Assembly (NCBI RefSeq): GCF_900406815.1
Contig: NZ_OVCN01000014.1
Location: 59,088 to 123,087 of the forward strand
DNA from: Acinetobacter haemolyticus
Lineage (GTDB): Bacteria; Pseudomonadota; Gammaproteobacteria; Pseudomonadales; Moraxellaceae
Length of the DNA stretch: 64,000 bases
Reading direction: 5' to 3'
The notes beneath the pieces were generated by a model. The model did no database searches. It saw only the letters and a program-made list of their open reading frames with translations, and was not told the origin of the DNA. A program made the position numbers and the translations under genes. Of this stretch, positions 38,843 to 48,599 are shown in pieces (the stretch's first letter is position 1; each line of letters opens with the position of its first letter).

Positions 38843-40921
38843 ATGAATACTGCAGTGACGACAACGGCACCAATAGAATATAGTTACAACGATCGTTATA
38901 TTAATCGTGAACTTTCAATTCTTGATTTCCATCTTCGGGTATTGGAACAAGCAGTTGATCCACTTCATCCGCTGTTGGAACGGATGAACTTTTTGCTGAT
39001 CTTTTCTCGTAACCTCGATGAGTTTTTTGAAATTCGTGTCGCAGGGGTTATGGAGCAATTAACATTAGGCAATGAAAGTCGCACACCTGATGGTTTAACG
39101 CCAAAGCAAGTGTTGGAACAAATTTCAAAGACAGCACATGCTGCGATTGAACGTCAATATCGTATTCTTAACCAGGAAATTCTGCCAAAGTTACGCGAAG
39201 AAGATATCTGCTTTTTACGTCGTGGTGAATTAACACCAGCCCAATCTGCATGGATTAAGAAATATTTCCAAGAACAAGTCGCACCTGTCCTCACACCTAT
39301 TAGTCTGGATCCTGCCCACCCATTTCCACGTCTAGTCAATAAAAGTTTAAACTTTATCGTGACCTTGGAAGGTAAGGATGCGTTTGGTCGTCAAATTGAT
39401 CTTGCAGTTGTACCTGCGCCACGTTCGTTACCACGTGTAGTCCGATTGCCTGATGAATTAACAGATGGCAAAGAGCATCACGTGATGTTATCAGCCATCA
39501 TCCACGAACATGTATCCGACTTGTTCCCAGGGATGACCGCTACAGGCTGTTATCAATTCCGTGTCACGCGAAATGCGGATCTGGCATTGAATGAAGACGT
39601 TGAAGATTTAGCCAAAGCTTTAAAAGGTGAATTAAGTTCACGCCGTTTTGGTCGTGCGGTGCGTTTAGAGGTTACGCATAATTGTCCACAGCATATTTAT
39701 GAATATTTACTCAATGAGTTTGATCTCAATGAAGAGCAGCTTTACCGTGTTGATGGTCCCGTTAATCTAGCGCGTTTACTTTCAAACTTTAAACGCCCTC
39801 ATTTACGTTATGACTCACATACACCGATCTTGCCAAAAGTATTTAAGAAGTCTGAAAATATTTTTGCTGCCATGCAAAAACAAGATATTCTTTTGCATCA
39901 TCCTTTTGAATCATTTGCACCCGTGATTCAGTTGTTGCGAGAGGCAGCACGTGATCCACAGGTTTTAGCGATCAAACAAACGCTTTATCGTAGTGGTGCC
40001 GACTCAGAAATCGTGCAAGTGCTTGCCGAAGCAGCACGCAATGGCAAAGAAGTGACGGCCGTGATTGAACTACGTGCCCGTTTTGATGAAGAGTCAAATA
40101 TCGAAGTCGCAAACGTTTTACAAGAAGCGGGGGCCGTTGTCGTATATGGGATCGTAGGGTACAAAACGCACGCCAAAATGATTTTGGTTGTGCGTCGTGA
40201 GAATAATAAATTAGTGCGTTACGTTCACCTCGGTACAGGTAATTACCATGCGGGTAATGCACGTATTTATACCGACTATGGCTTGATGACCACTGATAAA
40301 GATATTTGTGAAGACGTGCATCGGATTTTCCAAGAGCTTACCGGCATGGGCAAAATGGCGAAACCGAAAAAGCTGTTACATGCACCATTTACTTTACATA
40401 CACAGTTGATCAATTTCATTGATGATGAGATTGCCAATGTCAAAGCAGGAAAAGCTGCGCAAATTATCATTAAAGTGAACGCTTTGACGGAAGTGCAGTT
40501 GATCAATAAATTGTATGAAGCCTCTCAGGCTGGTGTACAAATTGATTTGATTATTCGTTCTATCTGCTGCTTACGTCCAGGCTTGCCGAATCTGTCAGAA
40601 AATATTCGCGTTCGCTCGATTGTCGGTCGTTTCTTGGAACATACCCGCGTTTATTATTTTAGCAATAATGGTAATCCTCGTATTTATTGCTCAAGTGCGG
40701 ACTGGATGGATCGTAATCTGTTTAATCGTGTGGAAGCGTGCTTTCCAATTGAAGATCCTGCTTTGAAGAAATCAATTTATCAACTTGGATTGTTAAATTA
40801 TCTTAAAGACAATCAACAAGCATGGTTACTGCAAGGTGATGGTGTTTGGGAGCGAGCTCAGCTTGCTGAAGGAGAAACTCCTCATAATGCGCAGCAAAAA
40901 TTGCTAGAAACATTTAAATGA
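38843..40921 (+). CDS. ppk1: Polyphosphate kinase 1
   Basis: PPK1 makes polyphosphate from ATP by way of a phosphohistidine intermediate. The 692-aa product shows the N domain ([38 protein letters not shown]), the head domain, and two phospholipase-D-like catalytic domains with [18 protein letters not shown] (phospho-accepting His) and [19 protein letters not shown] (second His). The ATG at 38843 follows AAGG; an upstream TTG is less likely. Independent of mtgA. Confidence 0.96.
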   Translation: MNTAVTTTAPIEYSYNDRYINRELSILDFHLRVLEQAVDPLHPLLERMNFLLIFSRNLDEFFEIRVAGVMEQLTLGNESRTPDGLTPKQVLEQISKTAHAAIERQYRILNQEILPKLREEDICFLRRGELTPAQSAWIKKYFQEQVAPVLTPISLDPAHPFPRLVNKSLNFIVTLEGKDAFGRQIDLAVVPAPRSLPRVVRLPDELTDGKEHHVMLSAIIHEHVSDLFPGMTATGCYQFRVTRNADLALNEDVEDLAKALKGELSSRRFGRAVRLEVTHNCPQHIYEYLLNEFDLNEEQLYRVDGPVNLARLLSNFKRPHLRYDSHTPILPKVFKKSENIFAAMQKQDILLHHPFESFAPVIQLLREAARDPQVLAIKQTLYRSGADSEIVQVLAEAARNGKEVTAVIELRARFDEESNIEVANVLQEAGAVVVYGIVGYKTHAKMILVVRRENNKLVRYVHLGTGNYHAGNARIYTDYGLMTTDKDICEDVHRIFQELTGMGKMAKPKKLLHAPFTLHTQLINFIDDEIANVKAGKAAQIIIKVNALTEVQLINKLYEASQAGVQIDLIIRSICCLRPGLPNLSENIRVRSIVGRFLEHTRVYYFSNNGNPRIYCSSADWMDRNLFNRVEACFPIEDPALKKSIYQLGLLNYLKDNQQAWLLQGDGVWERAQLAEGETPHNAQQKLLETFK

Positions 40922-40928
40922 TCAAATT

Positions 40929-40960
40929 AAAAAAATCGACCTAAGTAGGTCGATTTTTTT
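40929..40960. terminator. Bidirectional terminator, ppk1 / nitronate monooxygenase
   Basis: AAATCGACCT-AAGT-AGGTCGATTT between A- and T-runs lies between two convergent genes. Confidence 0.95.
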
Positions 40961-40970
40961 GCACGAAAAT

Positions 40971-42014
40971 TTAGAGTGTTGTCATTTCAACAATTAATTG
41001 ATTGACCAAATCGGCTGCCTCTAATTCTCGAATTTGTGACACATTACTGCCTGCCCAAAAAGCACCATAACTATAATCTTGATGTTGACTTGCAATATTC
41101 ATTAATTGTTTCGCCAGATCATAGGTATATGGATAAGCTGGAACGGTTGGGCGATCAGGTGCATCGATTTTCGTATGCCATGTACCCAGTAAACCACGTG
41201 CTGGGCGACCAGATAAACTCGCACTAATCTGCGTAATGCTTTGGCTAAAGAGTGCTTTACGGTAGGCAGCATTGGCACTTGAACTTTTACATTGTACAAA
41301 GGCGGTGCCCAACTGTACTGCACTTGCGCCGCGTTTAAGCATATTTTTTGCCTGATCACCATTCATAATGCCGCCAGCGGCAATAATCGGTCGGGAACAG
41401 TGTTGAGTAAGTAATTCGACCAAATCGCTGGTTTTAATCGCTGCGTCAAAGTGTTGATTGAAAATTCCTCGATGTCCACCAGCCTCAATACCTTGCGCGA
41501 TGATTAAATCAATGCCAGCTGCTTCTATGGCTTGAGCTTCTATCAGATTTGTTGCCGACACCATCGTGATTATGCCTGCATTTTTGAGTGCTTCAATTTG
41601 ATGAGCGTGAGGAATCCCGAAATGAAAACTGACGGCTTTAGGTTTGGTTTCTAATACCACATTTAAAAAATCGTCATTTTCTAAAAAACTTGGGTAAATA
41701 CATTTGAGTTGAGTTGGTGGCTGAGCATCAAATTTTTTGAATTCAGGGGTTAAATATTCAATCCACTGTTGTGCATGTTGAGAATTTAAAGGTTCTGGTT
41801 GATGACAAAAGAAATTGACTTGAAATGGACGCTCACTGAGCTGTTGAGTTTTCAAGATGAGTTCTTTTGCTGATTCTGGTGTATTGGCACCAAGGCCTAA
41901 AGAACCGAGAGCACCTTGATTAGAAACTTCAGCAGCAAGGTCCGGAGTAGACACACCTGCCATAGGTGCTAGAAAAATAGGATGTTTTATTTCTAATAAT
42001 TCTAAAATCGACAT
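40971..42014 (-). CDS. Nitronate monooxygenase (2-nitropropane dioxygenase-like)
   Basis: A 347-aa FMN-dependent TIM-barrel enzyme that oxidises alkyl nitronates such as propionate 3-nitronate. Typical blocks: PIFLAPMAGVSTPDLAAEVSNQGALGSLG (landmark APMAGV), VSFHFGIPH with the catalytic His, AQGIEAGGHRG, PIIAAGGIMNG and LKRGASAVQLGTAFV. GAGGA precedes the ATG. A single gene facing ppk1. Confidence 0.9.
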   Translation of the reverse strand: MSILELLEIKHPIFLAPMAGVSTPDLAAEVSNQGALGSLGLGANTPESAKELILKTQQLSERPFQVNFFCHQPEPLNSQHAQQWIEYLTPEFKKFDAQPPTQLKCIYPSFLENDDFLNVVLETKPKAVSFHFGIPHAHQIEALKNAGIITMVSATNLIEAQAIEAAGIDLIIAQGIEAGGHRGIFNQHFDAAIKTSDLVELLTQHCSRPIIAAGGIMNGDQAKNMLKRGASAVQLGTAFVQCKSSSANAAYRKALFSQSITQISASLSGRPARGLLGTWHTKIDAPDRPTVPAYPYTYDLAKQLMNIASQHQDYSYGAFWAGSNVSQIRELEAADLVNQLIVEMTTL

Positions 42015-42118
42015 GTTAGATTCCTCATCTCTTTTAACCCAACATAGCCTAGATCTTAAAAAAATAGCAAATAATAATGGTTATTTACTTGAGGAATGGA
42101 AAGTTAAGCAGTGATGTG

Positions 42119-42152
42119 AAAAAGGTGTTTGACCAATCAATGATCAAACACC
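42119..42152 (-). terminator. Terminator of the cioAB operon
   Basis: On the minus strand GGTGTTTGA and TCAAACACC pair, extended by TC/GG mismatches toward the loop, followed by five Ts. It lies 15 bp past the small DUF2474-like gene. Confidence 0.85.
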
Positions 42153-42166
42153 CACAAACCGCCTTA

Positions 42167-42277
42167 TTATTGATAAGCCAACATGAGCAAAGCCTTAAAA
42201 AGACCCGCGATAATGGCCAAGCCTATAAAACCAACCAGCCACAGTCCGATAAACCATTTGATTTGTGATTTTTTCAT
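42167..42277 (-). CDS. DUF2474-like single-span peptide of the cytochrome bd operon
   Basis: A 36-aa membrane peptide, MKKSQIKWFIGLWLVGFIGL onward, with one transmembrane helix (about residues 8-34) rich in Leu, Ile and Gly. It lies 11 bp after cioB. Short peptides of this size (CydX, CydZ, DUF2474) bind and stabilise cytochrome bd oxidases; DUF2474 members accompany cyanide-insensitive CioAB operons, and the W-x-x-G-x-x-L pattern fits them. GAGGTGAAATCTAATG gives a good ribosome binding site. Confidence 0.78.
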   Translation of the reverse strand: MKKSQIKWFIGLWLVGFIGLAIIAGLFKALLMLAYQ

Positions 42278-42288
42278 TAGATTTCACC

Positions 42289-43293
42289 TCAATGGTAGCC
42301 TTCGTCACCGATACGGACTTTATCTCTAAAGATCCAATATCCCCAGAAGGTGTAAACCAGAATAATGGGAATCATGATCGCAGCGCCAACTAAAGCAAAA
42401 ATCTGACTTTCTTTTGGTGCGGCAGCATCCCAAATCGTCACAGATGGTGGAATAATGTTGGGCCATAAGCTAATTACAAAGCCAGAGTAGGCAAGGAACA
42501 TCAGCATTAATGTATAAATAAAGGGTTTATATTCACTTTTATTTAGACAAGCGCGCCATGCCAAATAGCTAAAAATCAACACTAAAATTGGCACAGGACT
42601 AAAGTAGATCAGTTGTGGCACAGTGAACCATTTTTCGGCAATGGCAGGCTGACTATATGGGGTATACAAGCTCACCGCAATGAAAATTGCCAATAGGCTG
42701 AAGATGAGTTTTGGCATCAGTTCATACATTTTATTTTGCAGCGCTTGGTCAGTTTTTAGAATTAACCAGCCACATCCTAACGCTGCATACATTACCACCA
42801 CACCTAGACCAGTAAATAGTGCAAAAGGAGTTAACCAATCCAAACTGCCACCCACATAGATGCCATTTTCAGTTTTTAAACCTTGAATGTATGCACCTAA
42901 AATCACTCCTTGCAAGAAACTGGCAAGTGTTGATCCCCAAATAAAGGCCATGTCCCACAGTGCTTTGGAACGATTGGCTTTGAAGCGGAACTCAAAAGCA
43001 ACGCCTCTAAAAATGAGGGCAATTACCATCAGGGTAATTGGCATATACAGAGCGGATAATACGGTTGCGTAGACGATTGGGAAAGCAGCAAATAAACCTG
43101 CGCCCCCAAGCACCATCCATGTTTCATTGCCGTCCCACACAGGTGCCACGGTATTCATCATCACATCACGTTCTTGTTGACCTTGAATGAAGGGGAATAA
43201 AATCCCAATACCTAGATCAAATCCATCAAGTACGACGTAAATTAATACGCCCAAGGCAATAATCATTGCCCAAATAAGAGAAATATCAAACAT
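42289..43293 (-). CDS. cioB: Cytochrome bd ubiquinol oxidase subunit II (CioB/CydB)
   Basis: The 334-aa inner-membrane subunit has about eight helices. Family landmarks: VLDGFDLGIGILFPF near residue 25, VAPVWDGNETWMVLGGAGLFAAFP and FRGVAFEFRFK. At this length and with a DUF2474-like partner it fits the cyanide-insensitive (CIO) branch. It starts one base after the cioA stop, following AGGAG. The oxidase takes electrons from ubiquinol to oxygen, useful at low oxygen or with cyanide or sulfide present. Confidence 0.93.
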   Translation of the reverse strand: MFDISLIWAMIIALGVLIYVVLDGFDLGIGILFPFIQGQQERDVMMNTVAPVWDGNETWMVLGGAGLFAAFPIVYATVLSALYMPITLMVIALIFRGVAFEFRFKANRSKALWDMAFIWGSTLASFLQGVILGAYIQGLKTENGIYVGGSLDWLTPFALFTGLGVVVMYAALGCGWLILKTDQALQNKMYELMPKLIFSLLAIFIAVSLYTPYSQPAIAEKWFTVPQLIYFSPVPILVLIFSYLAWRACLNKSEYKPFIYTLMLMFLAYSGFVISLWPNIIPPSVTIWDAAAPKESQIFALVGAAIMIPIILVYTFWGYWIFRDKVRIGDEGYH

Positions 43294-43294
43294 G

Positions 43295-44728
43295 TTATTC
43301 TCCTTTCTTCTGGTCGTTGCTATCGAGGCTTTCCTCAACAGCACTCAAAGGACGCATTGGGGTTTTAAAATGTCCAACACCACCAGTATCTTGGACTGGG
43401 GTATGAATGAATTGCGGACCTTTGTACATGAGCTTGAGAATGTAATAAATCCCAGTCCCAAATACGATGGTATATACCACGACAAAGATGATGAGGGTTA
43501 TTCCAACCTGATTTGCCGAAACACTTGATAACGCATCTTCAGTACGTAATACCCCATAGACCACCCACGGTTGACGGCCTAATTCAGTTGTGAACCAGCC
43601 TGCGAGTAAGGCGATATAACCTGTTGGACCCATGATGAAGGCAAATTTATGAAACCATTTTTTCTCATATATCCGATCTTTCTTACGTAGAATTAAACCG
43701 ATCACAGCAAGTAAGACCATGAGTGTGCCTAAACCCACCATGATACGAAAACTCCAGAATACCAAGGTTGAATTTGGGCGATCTTGAGGAGCAAACTCTT
43801 TTAATCCTTTAACTTCGCCATCCAGACTATGGGTGAGGATCAAACTTCCTAAATATGGAATACCCACTGCATACTTGGTAGTTTCGGCTTGCATATCAGG
43901 AATACCGAATAGATAAAGTGGCATCGGTTCGTTGACATTGGTTTCCCAATGTCCTTCCATCGCAGCTAATTTGGCAGGCTGATATTTTAAAGTGTTCAAA
44001 CCATGATGATCGCCGATGATGACTTGTGCTGGTGCAGCAAATAAGATCATCCACATTGCCATGGAAAATGATTTTTTAACCAGTGCATCACGACGACCAC
44101 GCAATAAATGCCAAGCTGCAGTTGCAGCAACCACCAAAGCCGACACTAAAAATGCAGCGACAGCCATGTGCGCAAAGCGATAAGGGAATGATGGATTAAA
44201 CACGATGGCAAACCAGTCTTTGGGAACAATAATGCCATTTTCTATTGCAAAACCTTGCGGGGTCTGCATCCAGCTATTGGATGACAAAATCCAAAACATG
44301 GAGATACAGGTACCGATTGCGACCATGAAGGTGGCAAAAAAATGTGCTTTTTCACTTACACGTCCCCATCCGAACAGCATGATACCGAGAAATCCTGCCT
44401 CTAAGAAAAAGGCAGACAACACTTCATACGTCAGCAAAGGACCCGTGACACTTCCTGCAATTCGTGAAAATTCACTCCAGTTTGTACCAAACTGATAGCT
44501 CATCACTACACCTGAAACGACCCCCATACCAAAGGTCACAGCAAAAATTTTAAGCCAGTATTTATACAGATCTTGATAAATCGGATCATGGGTTTTTAGC
44601 CATTTCCATTCTAAAACGGCAAGAAAACAGGCCAGTCCAATCGATGTTGCTGGAAAAATAATATGGAATGAGACAGTAAATGCGAATTGGATACGTGCCA
44701 ATTCTAATGCGGTTAAACCTAAGTCCAT
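43295..44728 (-). CDS. cioA: Cytochrome bd ubiquinol oxidase subunit I (CioA/CydA)
   Basis: The 477-aa haem-binding subunit. Seen: N-terminal LARIQFAFTVSFHIIFPA (haem b595 His in SFHIIFP), VSGVVMSYQFGTNW, the conserved GWFTTELGRQPWVVYG near residue 385. The Q-loop is short, as in CioA proteins, which are less sensitive to cyanide than CydA. ATG at 44728 follows GGAGGCTTCGTG; a longer start is less likely. It is the promoter-proximal gene of cioA-cioB-DUF2474. Confidence 0.93.
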   Translation of the reverse strand: MDLGLTALELARIQFAFTVSFHIIFPATSIGLACFLAVLEWKWLKTHDPIYQDLYKYWLKIFAVTFGMGVVSGVVMSYQFGTNWSEFSRIAGSVTGPLLTYEVLSAFFLEAGFLGIMLFGWGRVSEKAHFFATFMVAIGTCISMFWILSSNSWMQTPQGFAIENGIIVPKDWFAIVFNPSFPYRFAHMAVAAFLVSALVVAATAAWHLLRGRRDALVKKSFSMAMWMILFAAPAQVIIGDHHGLNTLKYQPAKLAAMEGHWETNVNEPMPLYLFGIPDMQAETTKYAVGIPYLGSLILTHSLDGEVKGLKEFAPQDRPNSTLVFWSFRIMVGLGTLMVLLAVIGLILRKKDRIYEKKWFHKFAFIMGPTGYIALLAGWFTTELGRQPWVVYGVLRTEDALSSVSANQVGITLIIFVVVYTIVFGTGIYYILKLMYKGPQFIHTPVQDTGGVGHFKTPMRPLSAVEESLDSNDQKKGE

Positions 44729-44881
44729 CACGAAGCCTCCGATACCAAACAAAACGGTTGTTGAAGAACATTGAGATACAGAGATTTATTGGCGATAAAG
44801 ATCGCTCGTTTTTGCTGCCAAACAGCAAAACAAGTTTGAAAAAACATACGTTACTCACTTTTCAATAAATAGTTTTAAAAG

Positions 44882-45340
44882 CTAATGAATTGAAAAGGTG
44901 AGAGGAGGCGCGCGACCTTGGGGCAGAAGAAAAAGACGTTGTAAGTCAAAAAAGAAGCTAAGGAAAAGTTGTTGCAGGTGCACATAGCGTACTTGTATGC
45001 GGACAACGACTTCTTTGATACCTAGTGTGGGTGGTACGACCAACTGACCGTAGAAGAAACAAAATGGGCACTGATGGTTAATATCATGCTGATGGGTGTG
45101 ATTTACACCCTCTGAAGTGACATGATCAACTGTGCTGCTATGATGATGTTCAGAATGAGATCGAGAGGTTATTGATGAGTTTTGTATACCCTGATGATGT
45201 CGGGACTGGGCTGACAAATGCACAACAGTCTCACATGCTGGAGAAATTTGAAATTCCTCTGGCAAAAGAGGCTGCAGAAAAACAGCAATTTGTAGCGTGA
45301 TGGTTGCGAAAGCAAGCCATATCCCAAGTCGATGTATCAA
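44882..45340 (-). CDS. His-rich DUF2946-like exported protein
   Basis: A 152-aa protein with one hydrophobic N-terminal segment, a His-rich centre (HSEHHHSSTVDH, HTHQHD) followed by CPFCFFYG, and a C-terminus with QGRAPP. The CPFC plus (R)APP pattern matches the DUF2946 family, often found with copper-handling or TonB-linked genes. The His cluster and CxxC suggest metal binding, probably copper or zinc, at the membrane or periplasm. The start is TTG because the upstream ATG runs into a stop; GAGAG lies before it. The gap 45341-45546 has no recognised feature. Confidence 0.65.
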   Translation of the reverse strand: MIHRLGIWLAFATITLQIAVFLQPLLPEEFQISPACETVVHLSAQSRHHQGIQNSSITSRSHSEHHHSSTVDHVTSEGVNHTHQHDINHQCPFCFFYGQLVVPPTLGIKEVVVRIQVRYVHLQQLFLSFFFDLQRLFLLPQGRAPPLTFSIH

Positions 45341-45546
45341 AACCGCTCTCTACATTGGATATTTCTAGACTCTATTCATCAGTTGGCTTTTCAGCTTCAT
45401 GGATGATGATGAGATCTCTTCGATCATACATCTAAATGATAAAAAAAGCTTTAAACTGTGAGGAATAATTTGCTTTTGGCTTTTTATGTTGAATAATTAA
45501 CATTAAAAATAAGAATTGGAACAGGCATGTCTTCTCACTACGTCAA

Positions 45547-46248
45547 TCACAGTGGATGAACATTAAACAATGAACCAATCCAACTTGAAAATAACATGGC
45601 TAAAATTCCCCAGATGGTAACCCTCATACTGCTTTTAAACATCGAAGTTTTTGCAACATAACCTGAAACTGCACCTAACAATGCTAAAGATAAGGTGCCT
45701 GTCAGCATGACGGTTTGAGAGACATAATTTTCAGCGCTGAGTAAAATGGCTAGCATCGGTAATGCGGCACCACATGAGAAAGCGGCTGCAGAAGATACCG
45801 CAGCCTGAATCGGGTTAGCAGCAGTATTTTCATGAATGCCAATCTCATCCCTTGCATGGGCAGCGAGTGCATCATGCGCCGTAAGTTGAGTTGCTACTTG
45901 TAATGCTAATTCTGTATCCAATCCTCTACTGATATATATTTGAGTAAGCTCATTTAATTCAGCTTGAGGGTTTCTTTTGAGTTCTTTTGCTTCGAATTTT
46001 AAGTCCGCCTTTTCTATATCTTCTTGAGATTTGACGGAAACATATTCACCTGCAGCCATTGAGGTGGCACCAGCAATCAATCCCGCGATACAAGTGACTA
46101 ATAGCGTCTGGGTATGTGCGCCGCTTGCTGCCATGCCCATGACTAAACTGGTAACGGAAATAATGCCATCATTTGCACCCAAGACCGCGGCTCTCAGCCA
46201 GCCTGATCGTTGAATAACATGAGGTTCTGTATGATGTGAAAATGACAT
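45547..46248 (-). CDS. VIT1/CCC1-family divalent metal transporter
   Basis: A 233-aa inner-membrane protein of the vacuolar iron transporter family: LRAAVLGANDGIISVTSLVMGMAASGA (landmark GANDGIIS) in helix 1, AGEYVSVKSQEDIEKAD after helix 2, a cytoplasmic metal-binding helical domain with many Glu and His, and three more helices. Eukaryotic relatives move Fe2+ or Mn2+ out of the cytosol; a detoxifying efflux or storage role is likely here. Its leader (46249-46440) is AT-rich with a small repeat GATTCA/TGAATC but no definite iron box. Confidence 0.88.
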   Translation of the reverse strand: MSFSHHTEPHVIQRSGWLRAAVLGANDGIISVTSLVMGMAASGAHTQTLLVTCIAGLIAGATSMAAGEYVSVKSQEDIEKADLKFEAKELKRNPQAELNELTQIYISRGLDTELALQVATQLTAHDALAAHARDEIGIHENTAANPIQAAVSSAAAFSCGAALPMLAILLSAENYVSQTVMLTGTLSLALLGAVSGYVAKTSMFKSSMRVTIWGILAMLFSSWIGSLFNVHPL

Positions 46249-46467
46249 GGTTGTGCTCTTTGAGAGAAAAGTAAAAGTGTTTGTTTTCTTATGCGAGATA
46301 CTATTTTTATCGATGATTCACGGACTGAATCGATTTATAAAATAACGTATTTTAACGACATGATAACAATGATTTAGTTATAATGTGTGAATAAATTAAC
46401 ATTTTAAATTGATTTAAGCTGACGATTACATCCACTTATAATGGGCATTATTTACTTGAGATATGCA

Positions 46468-47682
46468 ATGAAAAAATCAAAAAAAAAGTTACTCAGTCAT
46501 ACCTTATTTACATTAAGCCTTCTATTTCCATTACAAGCGGTTATGAGTGCTGAAGCTGATTTTGTAAAAGAAGGGGATGCGGCTTATAAACCTGGTAATC
46601 CAATCTATGATCGATGGGATCAATTTTATAAATTAGAACAACAGCAGCCTGAGCAAGCAGAAAAAATTTTACTCGAACTTGCAACGCTGACACCACAAGA
46701 TATCAAAGTTTGGAAAAGCCTAACTTATTTGCAAATACGCTTGAACAAACAAGACCAAGCTCTCCAAAGTGTTCGTAAAGCCTCGCAACTTGCTCCTCAG
46801 GACGATCAATTAAAACTACAAGAAGCATATTTGCTGAATCAGCAAAAGAGAGATAAAGAAGCTTTACCGATATTCAAAATGTTGACCCAATCAAATGATG
46901 TTGAAATCGCAACTAAAGCACAGCAAGCCGTACAAAATTTAAGTGGTGGAGCAGTTAGCCCTATATTTAAAGATATTTATTTTGCACCTTCTTATGAGTC
47001 GCGTTATGACGATTTCATTTTCCCGTTAAAAATGCGTTATGGGCGTAATCTTGATAATGGTCGCGCACAGATTTATGGTTTTATGAATCTTAATCGTGAT
47101 ACCAAATCCAGAGGGGGTGTTCGACCTGAAATTATTGATGAAAATGCGGTAACGGTTGGGGTAGGTGCAAATTATCAGCCGTGGTCGAGTGTACCGATTA
47201 GAGCCTATCTAGAATTAGGCGGTAGTTATGACTTAATTGACCGTAATCGCGATAAGTTTCGTGAAAGCGTTGTAGGTGGAGTTACAGGCTATCAAGAATG
47301 GTATGCAAATCCGAGTGTCGAAAATCGCACGGTTTGGAATGATTATTTTACCGACCTGTATGGTAACGTGGCTAGTTATTCACGTGAAGATTATAACGTC
47401 ATTGCGGATCTAAGATTACGCTCAGGTTTTAATGTTTACCAAGGTGAAACGGGTACGGTACAAGCCTATGCCAAATTACATGCTTTGGCAGATTCTGAAG
47501 GTGAAAATTATAATAATTTATTTGAATATGGTGCTGGTGTTGCGTGGCAACCGTTTAATTATGTGCCTGTAAAACTACGTGTAGAGCGTTTATATGGTCA
47601 TTATTTCAAAGATGCATTGGCAAATGGACAAGATCGCTATAACAACACTCGAACTGAATTGGTATTTTATAAGAGTTTCTAA
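46468..47682 (+). CDS. TPR plus beta-barrel protein like phage N4 receptor NfrA
   Basis: A 404-aa exported protein. A signal peptide (ends near VMSAEA) is followed by about four tetratricopeptide-like helical repeats (residues 25-140: EQAEKILLELATLTPQDIKVW, QALQSVRKASQLAPQD) and a C-terminal half of amphipathic strands ending in KSF with terminal Phe, like the NfrA C-terminal domain. TPR-plus-barrel proteins such as PgaA, BcsC and NfrA export polysaccharides across the outer membrane. It faces a five-gene minus-strand cluster that encodes the rest of a synthase machine. ATG at 46468 follows GAGAT. Shorter than NfrA of E. coli (about 990 aa). Confidence 0.75.
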   Translation: MKKSKKKLLSHTLFTLSLLFPLQAVMSAEADFVKEGDAAYKPGNPIYDRWDQFYKLEQQQPEQAEKILLELATLTPQDIKVWKSLTYLQIRLNKQDQALQSVRKASQLAPQDDQLKLQEAYLLNQQKRDKEALPIFKMLTQSNDVEIATKAQQAVQNLSGGAVSPIFKDIYFAPSYESRYDDFIFPLKMRYGRNLDNGRAQIYGFMNLNRDTKSRGGVRPEIIDENAVTVGVGANYQPWSSVPIRAYLELGGSYDLIDRNRDKFRESVVGGVTGYQEWYANPSVENRTVWNDYFTDLYGNVASYSREDYNVIADLRLRSGFNVYQGETGTVQAYAKLHALADSEGENYNNLFEYGAGVAWQPFNYVPVKLRVERLYGHYFKDALANGQDRYNNTRTELVFYKSF

Positions 47683-47699
47683 GGCTTAAACTGCTTCTG

Positions 47700-48599
47700 T
47701 TAAGAAACAGTCTGGTTGTTTGTACGATATTTAAGCTTATACCATAAGGCAATCACGTAGACATTGATACGATTCATATAATGAGGGCCATCAAAGATAT
47801 AAACTTTTTGTCCCTCATAGGCTTTCAATTGTTCGATAATTTCCCATGGATATGCTGCTCGAAAATGACCTTTTTTAGTAGGTCGAAATGCTTCTAAAAC
47901 AATAATGATTCTGTCTTGACCAAATTCATGTTGCAGCTCATCTAAGATAATTCGTGCTTGTTCAGGTGAGCGAGTGCCGACCCCAACACCATCTTGAAAA
48001 AAAACATTGGTTTGCTCAGGCAGCCAACTTTTTAACCACACATCGTAATGTTTGGGCATTTCATCTGCGCTATAAATACTCACCCATACAGGTTTTGGAA
48101 GTTGGGCTAATGCTTGTCCTAAAACGCCTACACCTAACCATGTCGGGTCGGCTTCAACTGGAAAGTAATATCCTTTGAGTGGGATAGATTGGGTATGTAC
48201 AATCAGTTGTTGAGAACTTTGAGCAAGCGACATGACTTGAGAGCGTGCAAGCTTTTCATCATATTCACCTGCTAAACCTAAGATAATCTCTGATGCCCAT
48301 GCATTTTGATTAAGCTGTTGGAGATTTATATTCTTATCCCATTTTACAAAACCCGTATCATGGTCAAACCAAGATTTGGATTGCACAACAGACCATTGCG
48401 GAACAAATGTAGAAACCCCGAGTAGGTCCCAGTTTCCTTTGGGTGGAGTAGTGTCTAAATCAGGTTGCCAAAAAATTCCTTCAATATGGGGAGGCTGCAT
48501 TTCGGATTGCGAAAAGTGTATGCAACCACCCAAAAGAATGATCATTGAAAAGATGAAAATAATGGTAAGTGTTAAATTATTCTGCCTTATTTTTAGCAT
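47700..48599 (-). CDS. Lipoprotein with glycoside-hydrolase-like TIM-barrel domain
   Basis: A 299-aa lipoprotein (lipobox LLGGC, Cys26) whose body resembles the DUF4434-type or PgaB-like hydrolase fold: EGIFWQPD, the WASEIILGLAGEYD segment, VSIYSADE, NVFFQDGVGVG and a final DGPHYMN. In PgaB such a lipoprotein trims or moves nascent polymer through the periplasm. Here it overlaps the BcsB-like gene by 23 bp, being last in the operon. The enzyme family is a best guess. Confidence 0.6.
   Translation of the reverse strand: MLKIRQNNLTLTIIFIFSMIILLGGCIHFSQSEMQPPHIEGIFWQPDLDTTPPKGNWDLLGVSTFVPQWSVVQSKSWFDHDTGFVKWDKNINLQQLNQNAWASEIILGLAGEYDEKLARSQVMSLAQSSQQLIVHTQSIPLKGYYFPVEADPTWLGVGVLGQALAQLPKPVWVSIYSADEMPKHYDVWLKSWLPEQTNVFFQDGVGVGTRSPEQARIILDELQHEFGQDRIIIVLEAFRPTKKGHFRAAYPWEIIEQLKAYEGQKVYIFDGPHYMNRINVYVIALWYKLKYRTNNQTVS

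Noticed and set aside
42077..42268. 63-aa plus-strand frame opposite the DUF2474-like gene
   Set aside because: It crosses the operon terminator; the opposite strand encodes a credible membrane peptide with a ribosome binding site.
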